Origin: Pseudomonadota bacterium
GTDB lineage: Bacteria; Pseudomonadota; Gammaproteobacteria; Steroidobacterales; Steroidobacteraceae
NCBI GenBank assembly: GCA_021792555.1
Contig: JAJYUL010000001.1
Location: 124,001 to 188,000, forward strand
DNA: 64,000 bases
Direction of reading: 5' to 3'
The notes below the pieces were generated by a model, which was given only the letters and a program-made list of their open reading frames with translations, did not search any database and was not told where the DNA came from. A program made the position numbers and the translations under genes. Positions 42,560-51,929 of the stretch are shown piece by piece. The first letter of the stretch is position 1; each line of letters opens with the position of its first letter.

Positions 42560-43654
42560 GTGGCCGTTGAGCACGGTTCGCCCTCGGCGCTCGCGCACTT
42601 CGATCCGGCGGGCCTCTACGATGCGCTCTCGACCGGTATCATCGTCCTCGATGCGCAGCTGTGCGCGATCTACGCGAACGTGGCCGCGCAGGATCTGCTC
42701 GCCTTCAGCCTGAACCAGGCGCGCGGCCGGCCATTCACCGACTTCCTGCACGACAGCAACGGACTGCGCGCGCTGCTGCAGCGGGCGCTCGCCACCGGCG
42801 AGGGCATTGCCGACCGCGAGTTCACGGTGCGGCCGGCGGCCACGCCGCGCGAGACGCGCACGCTCGACATCACCGTCACGCCGCTCGAAGGCCAGATCAC
42901 CGGCACCCACCTGCTGCTCGAGCTCGCCGATGCCACGCAGCGCCAGCGCATCACCCGCGAGAACGACCTGCTCGCCCGCCTCGACGGCAGCCGCATGATG
43001 ATTCGTCAGCTCGCCCACGAGATCAAAAATCCGCTCGGCGGGCTGCGCGGCGCGGCGCAGCTGCTCGAGCGCGAGCTGCCGGAGGCGCAGCTGCGCGAGT
43101 ACACGCAGGTGATCATCGGCGAGGCGGACCGGCTGGCCACGCTCGTCGATTCGATTGCAGGGCCCGCGCGGGCGCCGGAGAAGTCGCTGCTCAACGTGCA
43201 CGAGATCTGCGAGCACGTGTACCGGCTGCTGCGCGCCGAAGCGGCCGCCGATGTGCTCATCGAGCGCGACTACGACCCGAGCCTGCCGTCCGGAATGCTC
43301 GACCGTCATCAGCTCATCCAGGCCCTGCTCAACGTCGCGCGCAATGCCCTGCAGGCGCTCGGCGGCCGCGGGCGCATCGTGCTGCGCACGCGTGCACTGT
43401 CCAACGTCCGCATCGGCTCCGTCCGCCACCGGCTCGCCGCGAGCGTGCAGGTGCAGGACGACGGCCCCGGCGTGCCGCCGCAGCTGCACACGAGCCTGTT
43501 CTATCCGCTGGTGACCGGCCGCCCCGACGGCACGGGCCTGGGGCTTGCAGTCGCGCAGGAGCTCGTGAGCCGCAACGGCGGCCTGATCGAATTCGACAGC
43601 GAGCCGGGCCGCACGGTGTTCACGCTGCTGCTGCCGCTCGGAGAAGACGTATGA
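42560..43654 (+). CDS. ntrB: Nitrogen sensor histidine kinase/phosphatase NtrB
   Basis: A 364-residue cytoplasmic two-component sensor that phosphorylates or dephosphorylates NtrC under PII control. The GTG start has GGAG 6 bases upstream. An N-terminal PAS-like domain (about 15-125) precedes the dimerisation helix with phospho-acceptor His153 in LAHEIKNPLGG. The ATPase domain has the N box (NVARNALQAL), G1 (DDGPGVP) and G2 (GTGLGLAVAQELV). The stop overlaps the ntrC start (ATGA). Confidence 0.94.
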   Translation: MAVEHGSPSALAHFDPAGLYDALSTGIIVLDAQLCAIYANVAAQDLLAFSLNQARGRPFTDFLHDSNGLRALLQRALATGEGIADREFTVRPAATPRETRTLDITVTPLEGQITGTHLLLELADATQRQRITRENDLLARLDGSRMMIRQLAHEIKNPLGGLRGAAQLLERELPEAQLREYTQVIIGEADRLATLVDSIAGPARAPEKSLLNVHEICEHVYRLLRAEAAADVLIERDYDPSLPSGMLDRHQLIQALLNVARNALQALGGRGRIVLRTRALSNVRIGSVRHRLAASVQVQDDGPGVPPQLHTSLFYPLVTGRPDGTGLGLAVAQELVSRNGGLIEFDSEPGRTVFTLLLPLGEDV

Positions 43655-45084
43655 ATGAGGCGCTGCGCGTGTGGATCATCGACGATGATGCCTCGATCCG
43701 CTGGGTGCTCGAGCGCGCGCTGCGCAACGCCGGGCTCGTGGCGCGCGCCTTCGACTCCGCCGAACCGGCGCTCGAGGCGCTGCGCCGCGATGCGCCCGAC
43801 GTGCTGATGACCGACATCCGCATGCCGGGCCGCTCCGGGCTCGATCTGCTGCGGCGCCTGCGCGAGACCCGGCCGCTGCTGCCGGTCATCGTCATGACCG
43901 CCCACTCCGATCTCGGCAGCGCGGTGTCCGCCTACGAAAGCGGCGCCTTCGAGTATCTGCCCAAGCCCTTCGACATCGATCAGGCGGTGGCGCTGGTGCG
44001 GCGTGCGGCGCGTGTGCAGCCGCCGGCGGCCGCCGACGGCGCCGCCGAAGCGCGGATTCCGGAGCTGCTCGGCACGGCGCCGGCCATGCAACAGGTGTTC
44101 CGCGGCATCGGCCGGCTGTCGCGCTCGAGCGTGACGGTGTTGATCACCGGGGAGTCCGGCACCGGCAAGGAGCTCGTGGCGCGCGCGCTGCACGATCACA
44201 GTCCGCGCGCGGGCCGCCCGTTCATCGCGCTCAACACCGCGGCGATTCCGGGCGATCTGCTCGAGTCGGAGCTGTTCGGCCACGAGCGCGGCGCGTTCAC
44301 CGGCGCGGACGCGCAGCGGCGCGGACGGTTCGAGCAGGCCGACGGCGGCACGCTGTTCCTCGATGAGATCGGCGACATGTCGCTGCCGCTGCAGACACGC
44401 CTGCTGCGGGTGCTGGCCGAAGGGGAGTTCTACCGTGTCGGCGGCCAGACCCCGATCCGCGTCGACGTGCGCGTCATCGCCGCCACGCACCAGAACCTTC
44501 AGGAGCGGGTGGCGCAGGGGCTGTTCCGCGAGGACCTGTATCACCGTCTGAACGTCATCCGCCTGGCGCTGCCGCCGCTGCGCGAGCGCGCCGAGGACGT
44601 TCCGCTGCTGCTGCGGCATTATCTGCGGACGGCGGCGCGTGACCTAGGCGTCGAGCCTAAAGCGCTCGCCCCCGAGGCCGAGCGCCGCCTCGCCGCGTAC
44701 CGCTGGCCGGGCAACGTGCGCGAGCTGGTCAATGTCTGCCGCCGGCTCTCGGTGCTCGCCCCGGGCAGCGAGATCGGGCCCGAGGATCTGCCGGCGGAAA
44801 TCGCCGCGGGCGGCGCGGCCGATGCGAGCGCTGACTGGCAGAGCGCGCTCGCGGACTGGGCCGGACGTCAGGCCGCAAGCGGCGAGGGCGCCCTGCTCGA
44901 TCTGGCGCTGCCGCAGTTCGAGCGGATCCTGATCCGCGCGGCGCTGAAGCGCACGCAGGGCCACCGCCAGGAAGCCGCGCGGCTGCTCGGTTGGGGACGC
45001 AACACCCTGACACGCAAGCTGAAGGAGCTGGCGCCGGAGATTGCCGAATCCGGCGCGGATGCGCCCGAGGCGAGCGGATCGTAG
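43651..45084 (+). CDS. ntrC: Nitrogen regulator NtrC (sigma-54 activator)
   Basis: A 477-residue enhancer-binding protein. The receiver domain has the phosphorylated Asp55 in MTDIRMPG. The AAA+ domain has Walker A GESGTGKE, the sigma-54-contact loop GAFTGA, and [12 protein letters not shown] as Walker B. The C-terminal Fis-type helix-turn-helix is visible as [24 protein letters not shown]. It should bind the GCACT-type dyads found before glnA. The gene overlaps ntrB by four bases. Confidence 0.96.
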   Translation: MNEALRVWIIDDDASIRWVLERALRNAGLVARAFDSAEPALEALRRDAPDVLMTDIRMPGRSGLDLLRRLRETRPLLPVIVMTAHSDLGSAVSAYESGAFEYLPKPFDIDQAVALVRRAARVQPPAAADGAAEARIPELLGTAPAMQQVFRGIGRLSRSSVTVLITGESGTGKELVARALHDHSPRAGRPFIALNTAAIPGDLLESELFGHERGAFTGADAQRRGRFEQADGGTLFLDEIGDMSLPLQTRLLRVLAEGEFYRVGGQTPIRVDVRVIAATHQNLQERVAQGLFREDLYHRLNVIRLALPPLRERAEDVPLLLRHYLRTAARDLGVEPKALAPEAERRLAAYRWPGNVRELVNVCRRLSVLAPGSEIGPEDLPAEIAAGGAADASADWQSALADWAGRQAASGEGALLDLALPQFERILIRAALKRTQGHRQEAARLLGWGRNTLTRKLKELAPEIAESGADAPEASGS

Positions 45085-45120
45085 CGCCGCTGCACTCCGT
45101 GGCCCGGCGGGCCTGCGGCC

Positions 45121-46068
45121 TCAGACGTGCAGCGTGCCGGTGAGTTCCCCGACGCTCGCGAAGCCATGCTCGTGCAGGTACGCGGCGATGCCCGCGTTGA
45201 TCCGCTTGCACACCATCGGATCGTAGAACAGCGCCGTGCCGACGCCGACCGCGCTCGCCCCGGCGATGAGAAACTCGATCGCGTCCGTGGCCGTCGTGAT
45301 GCCGCCCTGGCCGATGATGGGAATGCCGTGTCTGCGCGCCACCTCGTAGACCTGGTGCACCTTCAGCAGCGCGATGGGCTTGATCGCAGGCCCCGAGAGT
45401 CCCCCCTGGATGTTGCCGATCACCGGGCGGCGGGTGCGCGCGTCGATGGCCATGCCCATCATCGTGTTGATCACCGCGAGCGCGTCCGTGCCCGCCTCGA
45501 TGCAGCGGCGCGCGTTCTCGCGGATGTCGGTCTGATTGGGCGAGAGCTTGGTGATGAGCGGCTTGCCGGTCACGCGCCGGCATGCCTCGACCACCTGCGC
45601 GGACATGTCCGGATAATTGCCGAAGGCGACCCCGCCCTCCTTGACGTTCGGGCAGGAGATGTTGATTTCGATCGCATCGATCGGCGACTGGTCGAACAGG
45701 CGCGTCACTTCGGCGTACTCCTCGACCGTCGAGCCCGACACGTTCGCGATGAAGCGCGTCTCGGTGAAATCGAGCTCCGGCAGGATCCGCGCGATGACCT
45801 GCTCGGCGCCCGGGTTCTGCAGGCCGATCGCGTTCAGCATGCCCGCGGGGGTCTCGCACACCCGGTGCGCCGGATTGCCGAGCCGCGGTGCGAGCGTGGT
45901 GCCCTTGAGGACCACCGCGCCGGCATCGCGATTGGAGAAGCCCTCGATGCGGGTGTACTCCTCGCCGAAGCCCACACAGCCGGACAGCAGCACGATGGGC
46001 GAGGCGAAGTGCAGGCCGCAGAATTTCAGTTTCAGCCCGTCGGACGGACCGGTCGATGTCTGGGTCAT
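45121..46068 (-). CDS. pyrD: Dihydroorotate dehydrogenase, class 1B-like
   Basis: A 315-residue FMN enzyme of pyrimidine synthesis that oxidises dihydroorotate to orotate. The catalytic base is Cys139 in INISCPNVKEGG, diagnostic of class 1 rather than the membrane class 2 enzymes (Ser). The VINTMMGMAIDARTRRPV and GGLSGPAIKPIALLKV segments are typical of class 1B, which normally works with the iron-sulfur/FAD subunit PyrK and NAD. No pyrK is adjacent or elsewhere in this window. Class 2 is the usual form in gammaproteobacteria, so a second pyrD may exist elsewhere. Confidence 0.88.
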   Translation of the reverse strand: MTQTSTGPSDGLKLKFCGLHFASPIVLLSGCVGFGEEYTRIEGFSNRDAGAVVLKGTTLAPRLGNPAHRVCETPAGMLNAIGLQNPGAEQVIARILPELDFTETRFIANVSGSTVEEYAEVTRLFDQSPIDAIEINISCPNVKEGGVAFGNYPDMSAQVVEACRRVTGKPLITKLSPNQTDIRENARRCIEAGTDALAVINTMMGMAIDARTRRPVIGNIQGGLSGPAIKPIALLKVHQVYEVARRHGIPIIGQGGITTATDAIEFLIAGASAVGVGTALFYDPMVCKRINAGIAAYLHEHGFASVGELTGTLHV

Positions 46069-46146
46069 TGCGATATCAGAAGTGACGCCCGGCGCGCGCG
46101 CCGGGAGGGCCGTGCATTATCGCATCCCGGGCGCGCCCCCACGACC

Positions 46147-46524
46147 TCACTGGCGGTGGATGTGGATCTGGATGCGGCCCTTCGGCCCGATCAGCCACGA
46201 GGCCAACCAACCGGCCATCCAGACGATGAGCGCCGCCTGAAAGGCGGTCCAGAACCCGCCCGTGAGGTGAAACCCCGGCAGCATCCACGCCACGAGCGCC
46301 AGCATCGCGGTATTGACCACCAGCAGGAACACACCCAGCGTGAGCAGCGTCAGCGGCAGCGTCAGCAGGATGACCACGGGCCGGACGATGGCGTTGACGA
46401 CCCCGAGCAGCAATCCCGCCAGCACCAGCGTGCCGGCATTGTCGATGCGGATGCCGGGCACCCAGCGCGTCGCCAGCCACAGACCCAGCGCGGTCACCAC
46501 CGCGCGCAGCACAAATGCCGTCAC
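46147..46524 (-). CDS. Small phage-holin-family (YvlD-like) membrane protein
   Basis: A 125-residue integral membrane protein with four predicted TM helices (about 3-20, 30-50, 55-80, 88-112) and a short basic tail. The NAIVRPVVILLTLPLTLLTLG stretch is the family core. The GTG start has GGAGG 6 bases upstream and overlaps the upstream gene's stop by four bases (GTGA), so the longer open frame is excluded. The function is unknown; despite the family name there is no phage context. Confidence 0.85.
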   Translation of the reverse strand: MTAFVLRAVVTALGLWLATRWVPGIRIDNAGTLVLAGLLLGVVNAIVRPVVILLTLPLTLLTLGVFLLVVNTAMLALVAWMLPGFHLTGGFWTAFQAALIVWMAGWLASWLIGPKGRIQIHIHRQ

Positions 46525-46973
46525 AGGCCCTCCATCGGGTCGGAAGACTCCAGCAGCGCCTTCAGCCGCACGAGCGCGGCCTGCCAGCCGGTGCGCTGGC
46601 GCAGGTAGGGGATGTCCCATTGCGGATCGCCGGGAACCCCGGAGCCGAGCAGGCGCAGGATGGTGCCCGAGCGCGACGGCTCCAGGATGAAATCATCGAC
46701 CAGAGCGCTCTCGGCCGGCGGCAGCGCGGCCGAGGGCAGATAGATCAGCCGCAGCCGTTTGCCCGGCACGAGCACGTCGATGCAGGCCTCGAGCTCGGTG
46801 ACGCGGTCGACGCGCGCCCGGAACAGCCCGCCCGGCCGGGGGTTGATGGACGCATCGGGCGAGCACCATTGCGCGAGCAGCCGGGAATCGGTGAGCGCCG
46901 CCCAGACCGGGGTGAGGCCGGTGCGCAGGTCGAGCCGATGGGCATAGCCCCGGGTCTTCTCCATGCGCGCCAT
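46521..46973 (-). CDS. SRPBCC (START/AHSA1-like) domain protein
   Basis: A 150-residue soluble protein with a helix-grip fold for binding hydrophobic ligands or partner proteins. It has the AHSA1-type N-terminal block LTPVWAALTDSRLLAQWCSPD and PGGLFRARV. Start choice lies between MARMEK (46973) and the ATG three codons in. It is coupled to the holin-like gene by a four-base overlap. The substrate or role is unknown. Confidence 0.8.
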   Translation of the reverse strand: MARMEKTRGYAHRLDLRTGLTPVWAALTDSRLLAQWCSPDASINPRPGGLFRARVDRVTELEACIDVLVPGKRLRLIYLPSAALPPAESALVDDFILEPSRSGTILRLLGSGVPGDPQWDIPYLRQRTGWQAALVRLKALLESSDPMEGL

Positions 46974-47117
46974 TGTGCCATCGACCCGACGCCTCTGCAG
47001 AGTGTCCCCGCCGCGCCGAACGCCGAGCGGCCGGGCGAGCGAATCGGCAGAATAATCGGCACGCCCGCGCTCGAGCGGGTCCCGACCGTGTCCCCTACAC
47101 CGCCTCCGGAGGCCTCG

Positions 47118-47510
47118 ATGGCGCTCGTCAATCTGGTGATCGTGCTGGCCCTGCTTCAGTTCTTTGCGTTCGGCGCGGCCGTGGGCAAAGCGCGCGGCAC
47201 CTACCGCGTGGCCGCCCCGGCGACCACGGGCCACGAGATGTTCGAGCGCTACTACCGGGTGCAGATGAACACGCTCGAGCTGCTGGTGATGTTGCTTCCC
47301 GCGCTGTGGCTGTTCGCGCACTATGTGAGTCCCGCCACCGCCGCGGGTCTCGGCGTCCTATACCTGATCGGCCGGCTGGTCTATTTCGTGTCCTACGTCA
47401 AGGATCCGAAGACCCGCTCGCTCGGATTTGCGCTCTCGGGCGGCCCGATCCTGCTGCTGATGCTCGGCGCACTGTACGGGGCGGCGCGCGCCGCCTGGCA
47501 CGCGTACTGA
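47118..47510 (+). CDS. MAPEG-family membrane protein
   Basis: A 130-residue protein with four TM helices, of the family that includes membrane glutathione S-transferases. The motif FERYYRVQMNTLELLVMLLPALWLF matches the conserved ExxxRxxxNxxE block. ATG 47118 has GGAGG 5 bases upstream. It is a stand-alone gene between two leftward operons. A specific substrate cannot be stated. Confidence 0.9.
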   Translation: MALVNLVIVLALLQFFAFGAAVGKARGTYRVAAPATTGHEMFERYYRVQMNTLELLVMLLPALWLFAHYVSPATAAGLGVLYLIGRLVYFVSYVKDPKTRSLGFALSGGPILLLMLGALYGAARAAWHAY

Positions 47511-47520
47511 GCGGCGCCGG

Positions 47521-48543
47521 TCAGTCCGTTTCGGACTTGATGGGCCGGGTCATCAGCTCGCGCACGGCCTCCCGGGGCGCAACCGCTTCGTAGAGCACCC
47601 GGTAGACCGCTTCGCTGAGCGGCATCTCGACGCCGTGCCGCGCTGCCACGGCGTGCAGCGCGCGCGCCGCGGGATAGCCTTCGACCACCTGGCCGATCGC
47701 CGCCAGCGCCTCGGCCGGCGTGCGGCCGGCGGCCAGCTGCAGCCCGAAGCGGCGGTTGCGCGACTGGTCGTCGGTGCAGGTCAGCACCAGGTCGCCGAGA
47801 CCCGCCAGGCCCATGAACGTCTCGCGCCGCGCGCCGAGCGCGACGCCGAGGCGCATCATCTCGGCAAGTCCGCGCGTGATCAGCGCGACGCGGGTGTTGG
47901 CGCCGAAGCCCAGGCCGTCGGACAGCCCCGCGCCGACCGCGAGCACGTTCTTCACGGCCCCGCCGACTTCCACGCCCACGATGTCGGTGGAGGTATAGGC
48001 GCGGAAATTCTCCGCCGACAGATCCTGCGCCAGCGCGGTGGCGAAGGCCGCATCCGTGGAGGCGATCGTCATGGCCGTCGGCAGCCCCGAGCCCACTTCG
48101 CGCGCGAACGTCGGGCCGGAGAGCACCGCCACGGAGCGCCCGGGCCCGAGCACCTCGCGGGCCACCTGGTGCGGCAGCAGCCCCGAGGACAGCTCGAAGC
48201 CCTTGGTGGCCCAGGCGAGCTGGGTCTCGGGGGCGAGCAGCGGGGCGATCTCGGTCAGCAGCGCCCGAAACGCATGACTCGGCACCGCGATCAGCAGGTC
48301 GCGGACGCCCTCGAGCGCAGCCTTCAGGTCCGGCTGCACCTGCAGTGCCTCGGGAAATGGCCCGGCGGAGGGAAGATAGCGCTCGTTGCGCCGGGTTCGG
48401 GCCATGACCGCCATCTGCGCGCGGTCGCGGCCCCAGAGCCGCGTGGGTCGGCCGCTGCGCGCGAACTGCACGGCGAGCGCCGTCCCCCACGAGCCCGCGC
48501 CCAGCACGGCCACCGGCCGGTCGTTCCCGGATGCGGTGCTCAT
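47521..48543 (-). CDS. gpsA: Glycerol-3-phosphate dehydrogenase [NAD(P)+]
   Basis: A 340-residue cytoplasmic enzyme that reduces dihydroxyacetone phosphate to sn-glycerol 3-phosphate for phospholipid synthesis. The dinucleotide-binding loop is VLGAGSWGTALA (13-24). The catalytic lysine motif appears as GGAVKNVLAVGAGLSDGLGFGANTRVALITRG, and GLAGLGDLVLTCTDDQSRNRRFG follows. It is last in the yibN-grxC-secB-gpsA operon, 22 bases after secB. Confidence 0.97.
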   Translation of the reverse strand: MSTASGNDRPVAVLGAGSWGTALAVQFARSGRPTRLWGRDRAQMAVMARTRRNERYLPSAGPFPEALQVQPDLKAALEGVRDLLIAVPSHAFRALLTEIAPLLAPETQLAWATKGFELSSGLLPHQVAREVLGPGRSVAVLSGPTFAREVGSGLPTAMTIASTDAAFATALAQDLSAENFRAYTSTDIVGVEVGGAVKNVLAVGAGLSDGLGFGANTRVALITRGLAEMMRLGVALGARRETFMGLAGLGDLVLTCTDDQSRNRRFGLQLAAGRTPAEALAAIGQVVEGYPAARALHAVAARHGVEMPLSEAVYRVLYEAVAPREAVRELMTRPIKSETD

Positions 48544-48565
48544 GGACGGGCGCGGGCGGATGGGC

Positions 48566-49051
48566 TCAGTTGGCCTGCTGACTGGCCGGCATGCCCTGGC
48601 CGCTCTGGTTCGCCGCGTACAGGGCGTCGAAGTTCACCGGCGGCAGCAGCAGCTGCGGGAAGCCGCCCTGCGTGATCAGGTGCGAGACCTGGGCGCGCGC
48701 GTACGGGAACAGCACGCCGGGGCAGATCGCGCCGATGGCGCGCTTGGTGTCCTCCTCGGAGAGGTTGCGCAGCATGAACACGCCGGCCTGCTTGACCTCG
48801 ACCAGGAACGCCGTCGCCTCGCCCTGCTTGGCCGACACGGTCACCGTCAGCACCACTTCCTGCACCTCAGGGGCGAGCGCCGTGACCGCGGTCTGCAGGT
48901 CGAGATTGATCTGCGGGTTCCAGTTTCCGTCGCCGCGCGGACCGTTCGGGGCCTCGTACGAGCAGTCCTTCAGGTAGACGTGCTGCAGCTGCAGGATCGG
49001 GCCGTTGGCCTCTTCGGGTGCCGGCACGGTGCCGGCGGCTTCATTCGCCAT
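48566..49051 (-). CDS. secB: Protein-export chaperone SecB
   Basis: A 161-residue tetrameric chaperone that keeps preproteins unfolded and passes them to SecA. It has LQHVYLKDCSYEAPN, the beta-strand core with EVVLTVTVSA, and the acidic/hydrophobic AICPGVLFPYARAQVSHLITQGGFPQLLLPPVNFDALY. GGAG precedes the ATG by 8 bases. It sits 3 bases after grxC in a conserved order. Confidence 0.97.
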   Translation of the reverse strand: MANEAAGTVPAPEEANGPILQLQHVYLKDCSYEAPNGPRGDGNWNPQINLDLQTAVTALAPEVQEVVLTVTVSAKQGEATAFLVEVKQAGVFMLRNLSEEDTKRAIGAICPGVLFPYARAQVSHLITQGGFPQLLLPPVNFDALYAANQSGQGMPASQQAN

Positions 49052-49054
49052 GAT

Positions 49055-49321
49055 TCAGACTCCAGTTTGCAAAAGTTTGTCGAGGCCGCCGCGGGCATCG
49101 AGCGCGTAAAGATCGTCACAACCGCCGACGTGCGTCTCGCCGACGAAAATCTGCGGCACGGTGTGCCGCCCGCTGCGCGCCGTCATCTCGGCGCGCGCCT
49201 CCGGGAACTCGTCCACGTCGATTTCCTGGAACGCAATGCCTTTGCGCTCGAGCAGCTGCCGCGCGCGCGCGCAATAGGGGCACCAGCCGGTGGCGTACAT
49301 GAGCACCTTCGGTGCGCTCAT
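49055..49321 (-). CDS. grxC: Glutaredoxin 3
   Basis: An 88-residue thiol-disulfide oxidoreductase with the CPYC active site (Cys14, Cys17) and the cis-Pro and glutathione-binding segment HTVPQIFVGETHVGGCDDL. The start at 49321 overlaps the rhodanese stop by four bases (ATGA), which excludes the 16-codon longer frame. Confidence 0.95.
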   Translation of the reverse strand: MSAPKVLMYATGWCPYCARARQLLERKGIAFQEIDVDEFPEARAEMTARSGRHTVPQIFVGETHVGGCDDLYALDARGGLDKLLQTGV

Positions 49322-49761
49322 GCATTGCTCCCCGCGCCTTTCTCCACCGGCAGGTGCTCGGCGCGCCACGCCGAGATGCCGCCGCGAAGGTTCACCGCCT
49401 GCTCGAAGCCCTGCTCGCGCAGCTGGCGGACCGCGGCGGCGGCGAGCGAGCCGCTGTTACAGTACACGATAATCGGTTTCTGCTTGTGCTTCTTCAGCAG
49501 CTCTTCGGCCTGCAGGATCTGCCCGCCGTCCATGCGGCGCGCGCCGGTGAGGTGGCCGGCCGAATACTGCTCCGGGGAGCGCAGATCGACGGTGAGCGCG
49601 CCGCGGTTCATCAGCTGAATGGCCTCCTGCGGGGAGACGGATGCGAAACTCTCCGTGCGGGAGCGAATCTCAACCAGGACCGCGAGCAGCGCGACGACGG
49701 CAGTCGCCACGACGAGCCAGGGATGGAGGTGGATGTATTGAGAAAGATGGTCCGTGAACAC
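49318..49761 (-). CDS. yibN: Membrane-anchored rhodanese-like protein (YibN type)
   Basis: A 147-residue protein with one N-terminal TM helix (about 14-32) and a cytoplasmic rhodanese domain. The active-site loop is IVYCNSGS with Cys101, so sulfur transfer is possible. The domain opens SVSPQEAIQLMNRGALTVDLRSPEQY. The start is GTG without a strong ribosome binding site. It leads the grxC-secB-gpsA operon, as yibN does in E. coli. Confidence 0.92.
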   Translation of the reverse strand: MFTDHLSQYIHLHPWLVVATAVVALLAVLVEIRSRTESFASVSPQEAIQLMNRGALTVDLRSPEQYSAGHLTGARRMDGGQILQAEELLKKHKQKPIIVYCNSGSLAAAAVRQLREQGFEQAVNLRGGISAWRAEHLPVEKGAGSNA

Positions 49762-49816
49762 AGGGGTGCCAGAAGATCGTATCGGCCGCCAAAAGGTCGC
49801 GCATTATAGCGCCCCT

Positions 49817-51013
49817 ATGCATTCCGGCATGACCCGAAGACCTGCGGCGCCCGCCGCGCGGATTTTCCTGGTTGCGCTGGCGCTGGCGCTCGCCCCGGCG
49901 GGCCCGGTTCAGGCCCGGATTCCCCCCCAGGTCGCCGCCCGCCGCGCCCAGGCGCGCCTGCACGCGGTGCAGGTGCAGATCGCGCGCGTCGCGCGGCAGG
50001 TCGAGCAGTCACGGATCGAGCAGAGTCGCCTCACTCAGGCGCTGCGCACGACGGAGCAGTCCGCCGGCGCCGCCCGCGCGGCCCTCGCGTCCATCCGCCG
50101 CCAGCGCGCCGCGCTCGCCGCGCGCCGCACGCGTCTTGCGGCACGCCGCCGGCGGCGCCAGGCGGACCTCGATCGCACCCGGCAGGTGCTCGCCGGGGAG
50201 CTGCGCGCCGCCTACCTCATCGGGCAGCAGGGCCCCGTGAGGCTGCTGCTCGAGCAGGGCGGTCCGGGCCGGATGCAGCGCATGTTCGCCTATTACAGCT
50301 ACTTCGGCCGCCAGCGGGCCAAGGTCATCGGCGACATCGAGGCCGATCTGCGGCACATCGCGCTGCTCGACGGCCAGCTGCAGGCCTCCGACGCGCAGCT
50401 CGCCGGGCTCGAGCAGCAGCGCCAGAGCCAGCTCACCGCGCTCGAGCACGCCACGCTCGAGCGCCGCCAGGTGCTGGCGAGCATTGCGGCGCGCACCCGC
50501 ACCCGCGCCGAGCGCCTGCTGCGCCTGCGCCGCCAGCAGCAGGGCCTGCAGGCGCTGATCGCGGCGCTGCGGCGGGCCGAGGCGCGCATGCCGCGCGAGC
50601 GGCCGCCGCAGCGCTTCGCCCGTCTGCAGGGCCGCCTGCCCTGGCCGGTGGCCGGCCGCCTGATCGCGCGCTTCGGCCAGCCGCGCGCCGGCGGCCTGCG
50701 CTGGGACGGCGATCTCATCGCCACGCGGCTCGATGCGCCGGTGCGCGCCGTGGCGCCGGGCCGGGTCATTTTCGCCGACTGGCTCGCCGGCCTCGGCCTG
50801 CTCATCGTCGTCGATCACGGCGGCGGCTACATGAGTCTCTACGGGCACAACGACCACCTCTATGCGCGCGTCGGCCAGCAGGTCGCCGCCGGGCAGCTGA
50901 TCGCCGCCGCCGGCGACAGCGGCGGGGCGAGCCGTCCGGAGCTGTACTTCGGCATCCGGCGCGGCACCCAGCCGGTCGATCCACGACTGTGGCTCGAGCG
51001 CCATGCCCGCTAG
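49817..51013 (+). CDS. envC: Murein hydrolase activator EnvC
   Basis: A 398-residue periplasmic activator of the septal amidases AmiA/AmiB. A signal peptide (hydrophobic core about 15-30, ending near VQA) is followed by a very long Arg/Gln/Ala-rich coiled coil (about 35-270). The C-terminal domain (about 280-398) is LytM/M23-like with GLGLLIVVDHGGGYMSLYGHNDHLY. It ends ELYFGIRRG, where active M23 peptidases have a His (HxH), so the domain is degenerate as in E. coli EnvC. ATG 49829, four codons in, is another possible start. Confidence 0.92.
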   Translation: MHSGMTRRPAAPAARIFLVALALALAPAGPVQARIPPQVAARRAQARLHAVQVQIARVARQVEQSRIEQSRLTQALRTTEQSAGAARAALASIRRQRAALAARRTRLAARRRRRQADLDRTRQVLAGELRAAYLIGQQGPVRLLLEQGGPGRMQRMFAYYSYFGRQRAKVIGDIEADLRHIALLDGQLQASDAQLAGLEQQRQSQLTALEHATLERRQVLASIAARTRTRAERLLRLRRQQQGLQALIAALRRAEARMPRERPPQRFARLQGRLPWPVAGRLIARFGQPRAGGLRWDGDLIATRLDAPVRAVAPGRVIFADWLAGLGLLIVVDHGGGYMSLYGHNDHLYARVGQQVAAGQLIAAAGDSGGASRPELYFGIRRGTQPVDPRLWLERHAR

Positions 51014-51022
51014 ACTGTGCCG

Positions 51023-51673
51023 ATGATTCACTGGCTCATCGATTTCGTCCTGCACCTCGACCGGCACCTGACGGGGCTGCTGGTCCAGGTCGGCGGCTGG
51101 ACCTACCCGATCCTCTTCGCGGTGATCTTCGCCGAGACCGGTCTGGTGGTGACCCCCTTCCTGCCCGGCGACTCGCTGCTGTTCGGCATCGGAGCGGTCG
51201 CGGCGGTCGACGCCAGCGGCACGCTGAGCGCGCCGCTCGCCACGCTCGTGCTGGCTCTGGCGGCGGTGCTCGGCAACACCGTCAATTACGGCGTCGGACG
51301 CCTGATCGGGCCGCCGGCCTTCACCGGCCGCTACCGCTGGCTCAAGGTCGATTACCTGCGGCGCACCGAGGCGTTCTTCCTGCGCCACGGCGGCAAGGCG
51401 ATCGCCCTGTCGCGCTTCATCCCGATCATCCGCACCTGCATGCCGTTCGTGGCCGGCGTCGGACACATGCCGTACGGGCGTTTCCAGGGCTACAACGTGC
51501 TCGGCGGCGTCGCCTGGGTGTCGCTGTTTCTCTGGGGAGGGTATTTCTTCGGCAACGTCCCGGTGGTCAAGCGCAATTTCGGGCTCGTCACCGTCATCAT
51601 CATCGGAGTGTCGCTGATGCCGGTGGCGATCAGCCTGCTCAGGCGGCATCGGGCGCATTCAGCGGCCTCCTGA
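51023..51673 (+). CDS. DedA-family membrane protein
   Basis: A 216-residue inner-membrane protein of the DedA/VTT family, now linked to lipid-carrier and phospholipid flipping. It has the conserved FAETGLVVTPFLPGDSLLFGIGA segment and the R-rich loop SRFIPIIRTCMPFVAGVGHMPYGRF. Re-entrant hairpins and TM helices follow, and a basic C-terminal tail (LRRHRAH). It lies 9 bases after envC on the same strand and may share its transcript. Confidence 0.93.
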   Translation: MIHWLIDFVLHLDRHLTGLLVQVGGWTYPILFAVIFAETGLVVTPFLPGDSLLFGIGAVAAVDASGTLSAPLATLVLALAAVLGNTVNYGVGRLIGPPAFTGRYRWLKVDYLRRTEAFFLRHGGKAIALSRFIPIIRTCMPFVAGVGHMPYGRFQGYNVLGGVAWVSLFLWGGYFFGNVPVVKRNFGLVTVIIIGVSLMPVAISLLRRHRAHSAAS

Positions 51674-51752
51674 GGCGCGCGCCCGGCCGCGCCTCGGGCG
51701 CCATCCCTGAGTGAGATCCTTCGGCCGGCCGAATGCCGGCGGGTCCGCAGCC

Positions 51753-51929
51753 ATGAAGAGCACTCGCACGAAAATCCCGCGCACCAACGTCCAGCGCAAA
51801 CGTGACGCGCTGCTCGCCGCGGGCATCGCCCCCAGTCAGTTCGGCAAGCGCAAGCCCGCGCAGCCGCATCGCGATCGCAAGCACGAGGCCTCGCGCGGCC
51901 AGCGCAAGCACAAGAGGGACTGGGACTAG
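51753..51929 (+). CDS. Small very basic conserved-looking protein
   Basis: A 58-residue protein rich in Lys, Arg, His and Gln (MKSTRTKIPRTNVQRKRDALL ... GQRKHKRDWD). The composition suggests nucleic-acid or ribosome binding. The codon pattern is similar to that of the neighbours. No domain is recognised and no ribosome binding site decides the start; a GTG at 51711 in frame is an alternative. Confidence 0.5.
   Translation: MKSTRTKIPRTNVQRKRDALLAAGIAPSQFGKRKPAQPHRDRKHEASRGQRKHKRDWD

Noticed and set aside
46147-46524. Phage holin annotation taken as a sign of a prophage
   Set aside because: The family name is historical; neighbours are ordinary chromosomal genes and no phage genes are present.
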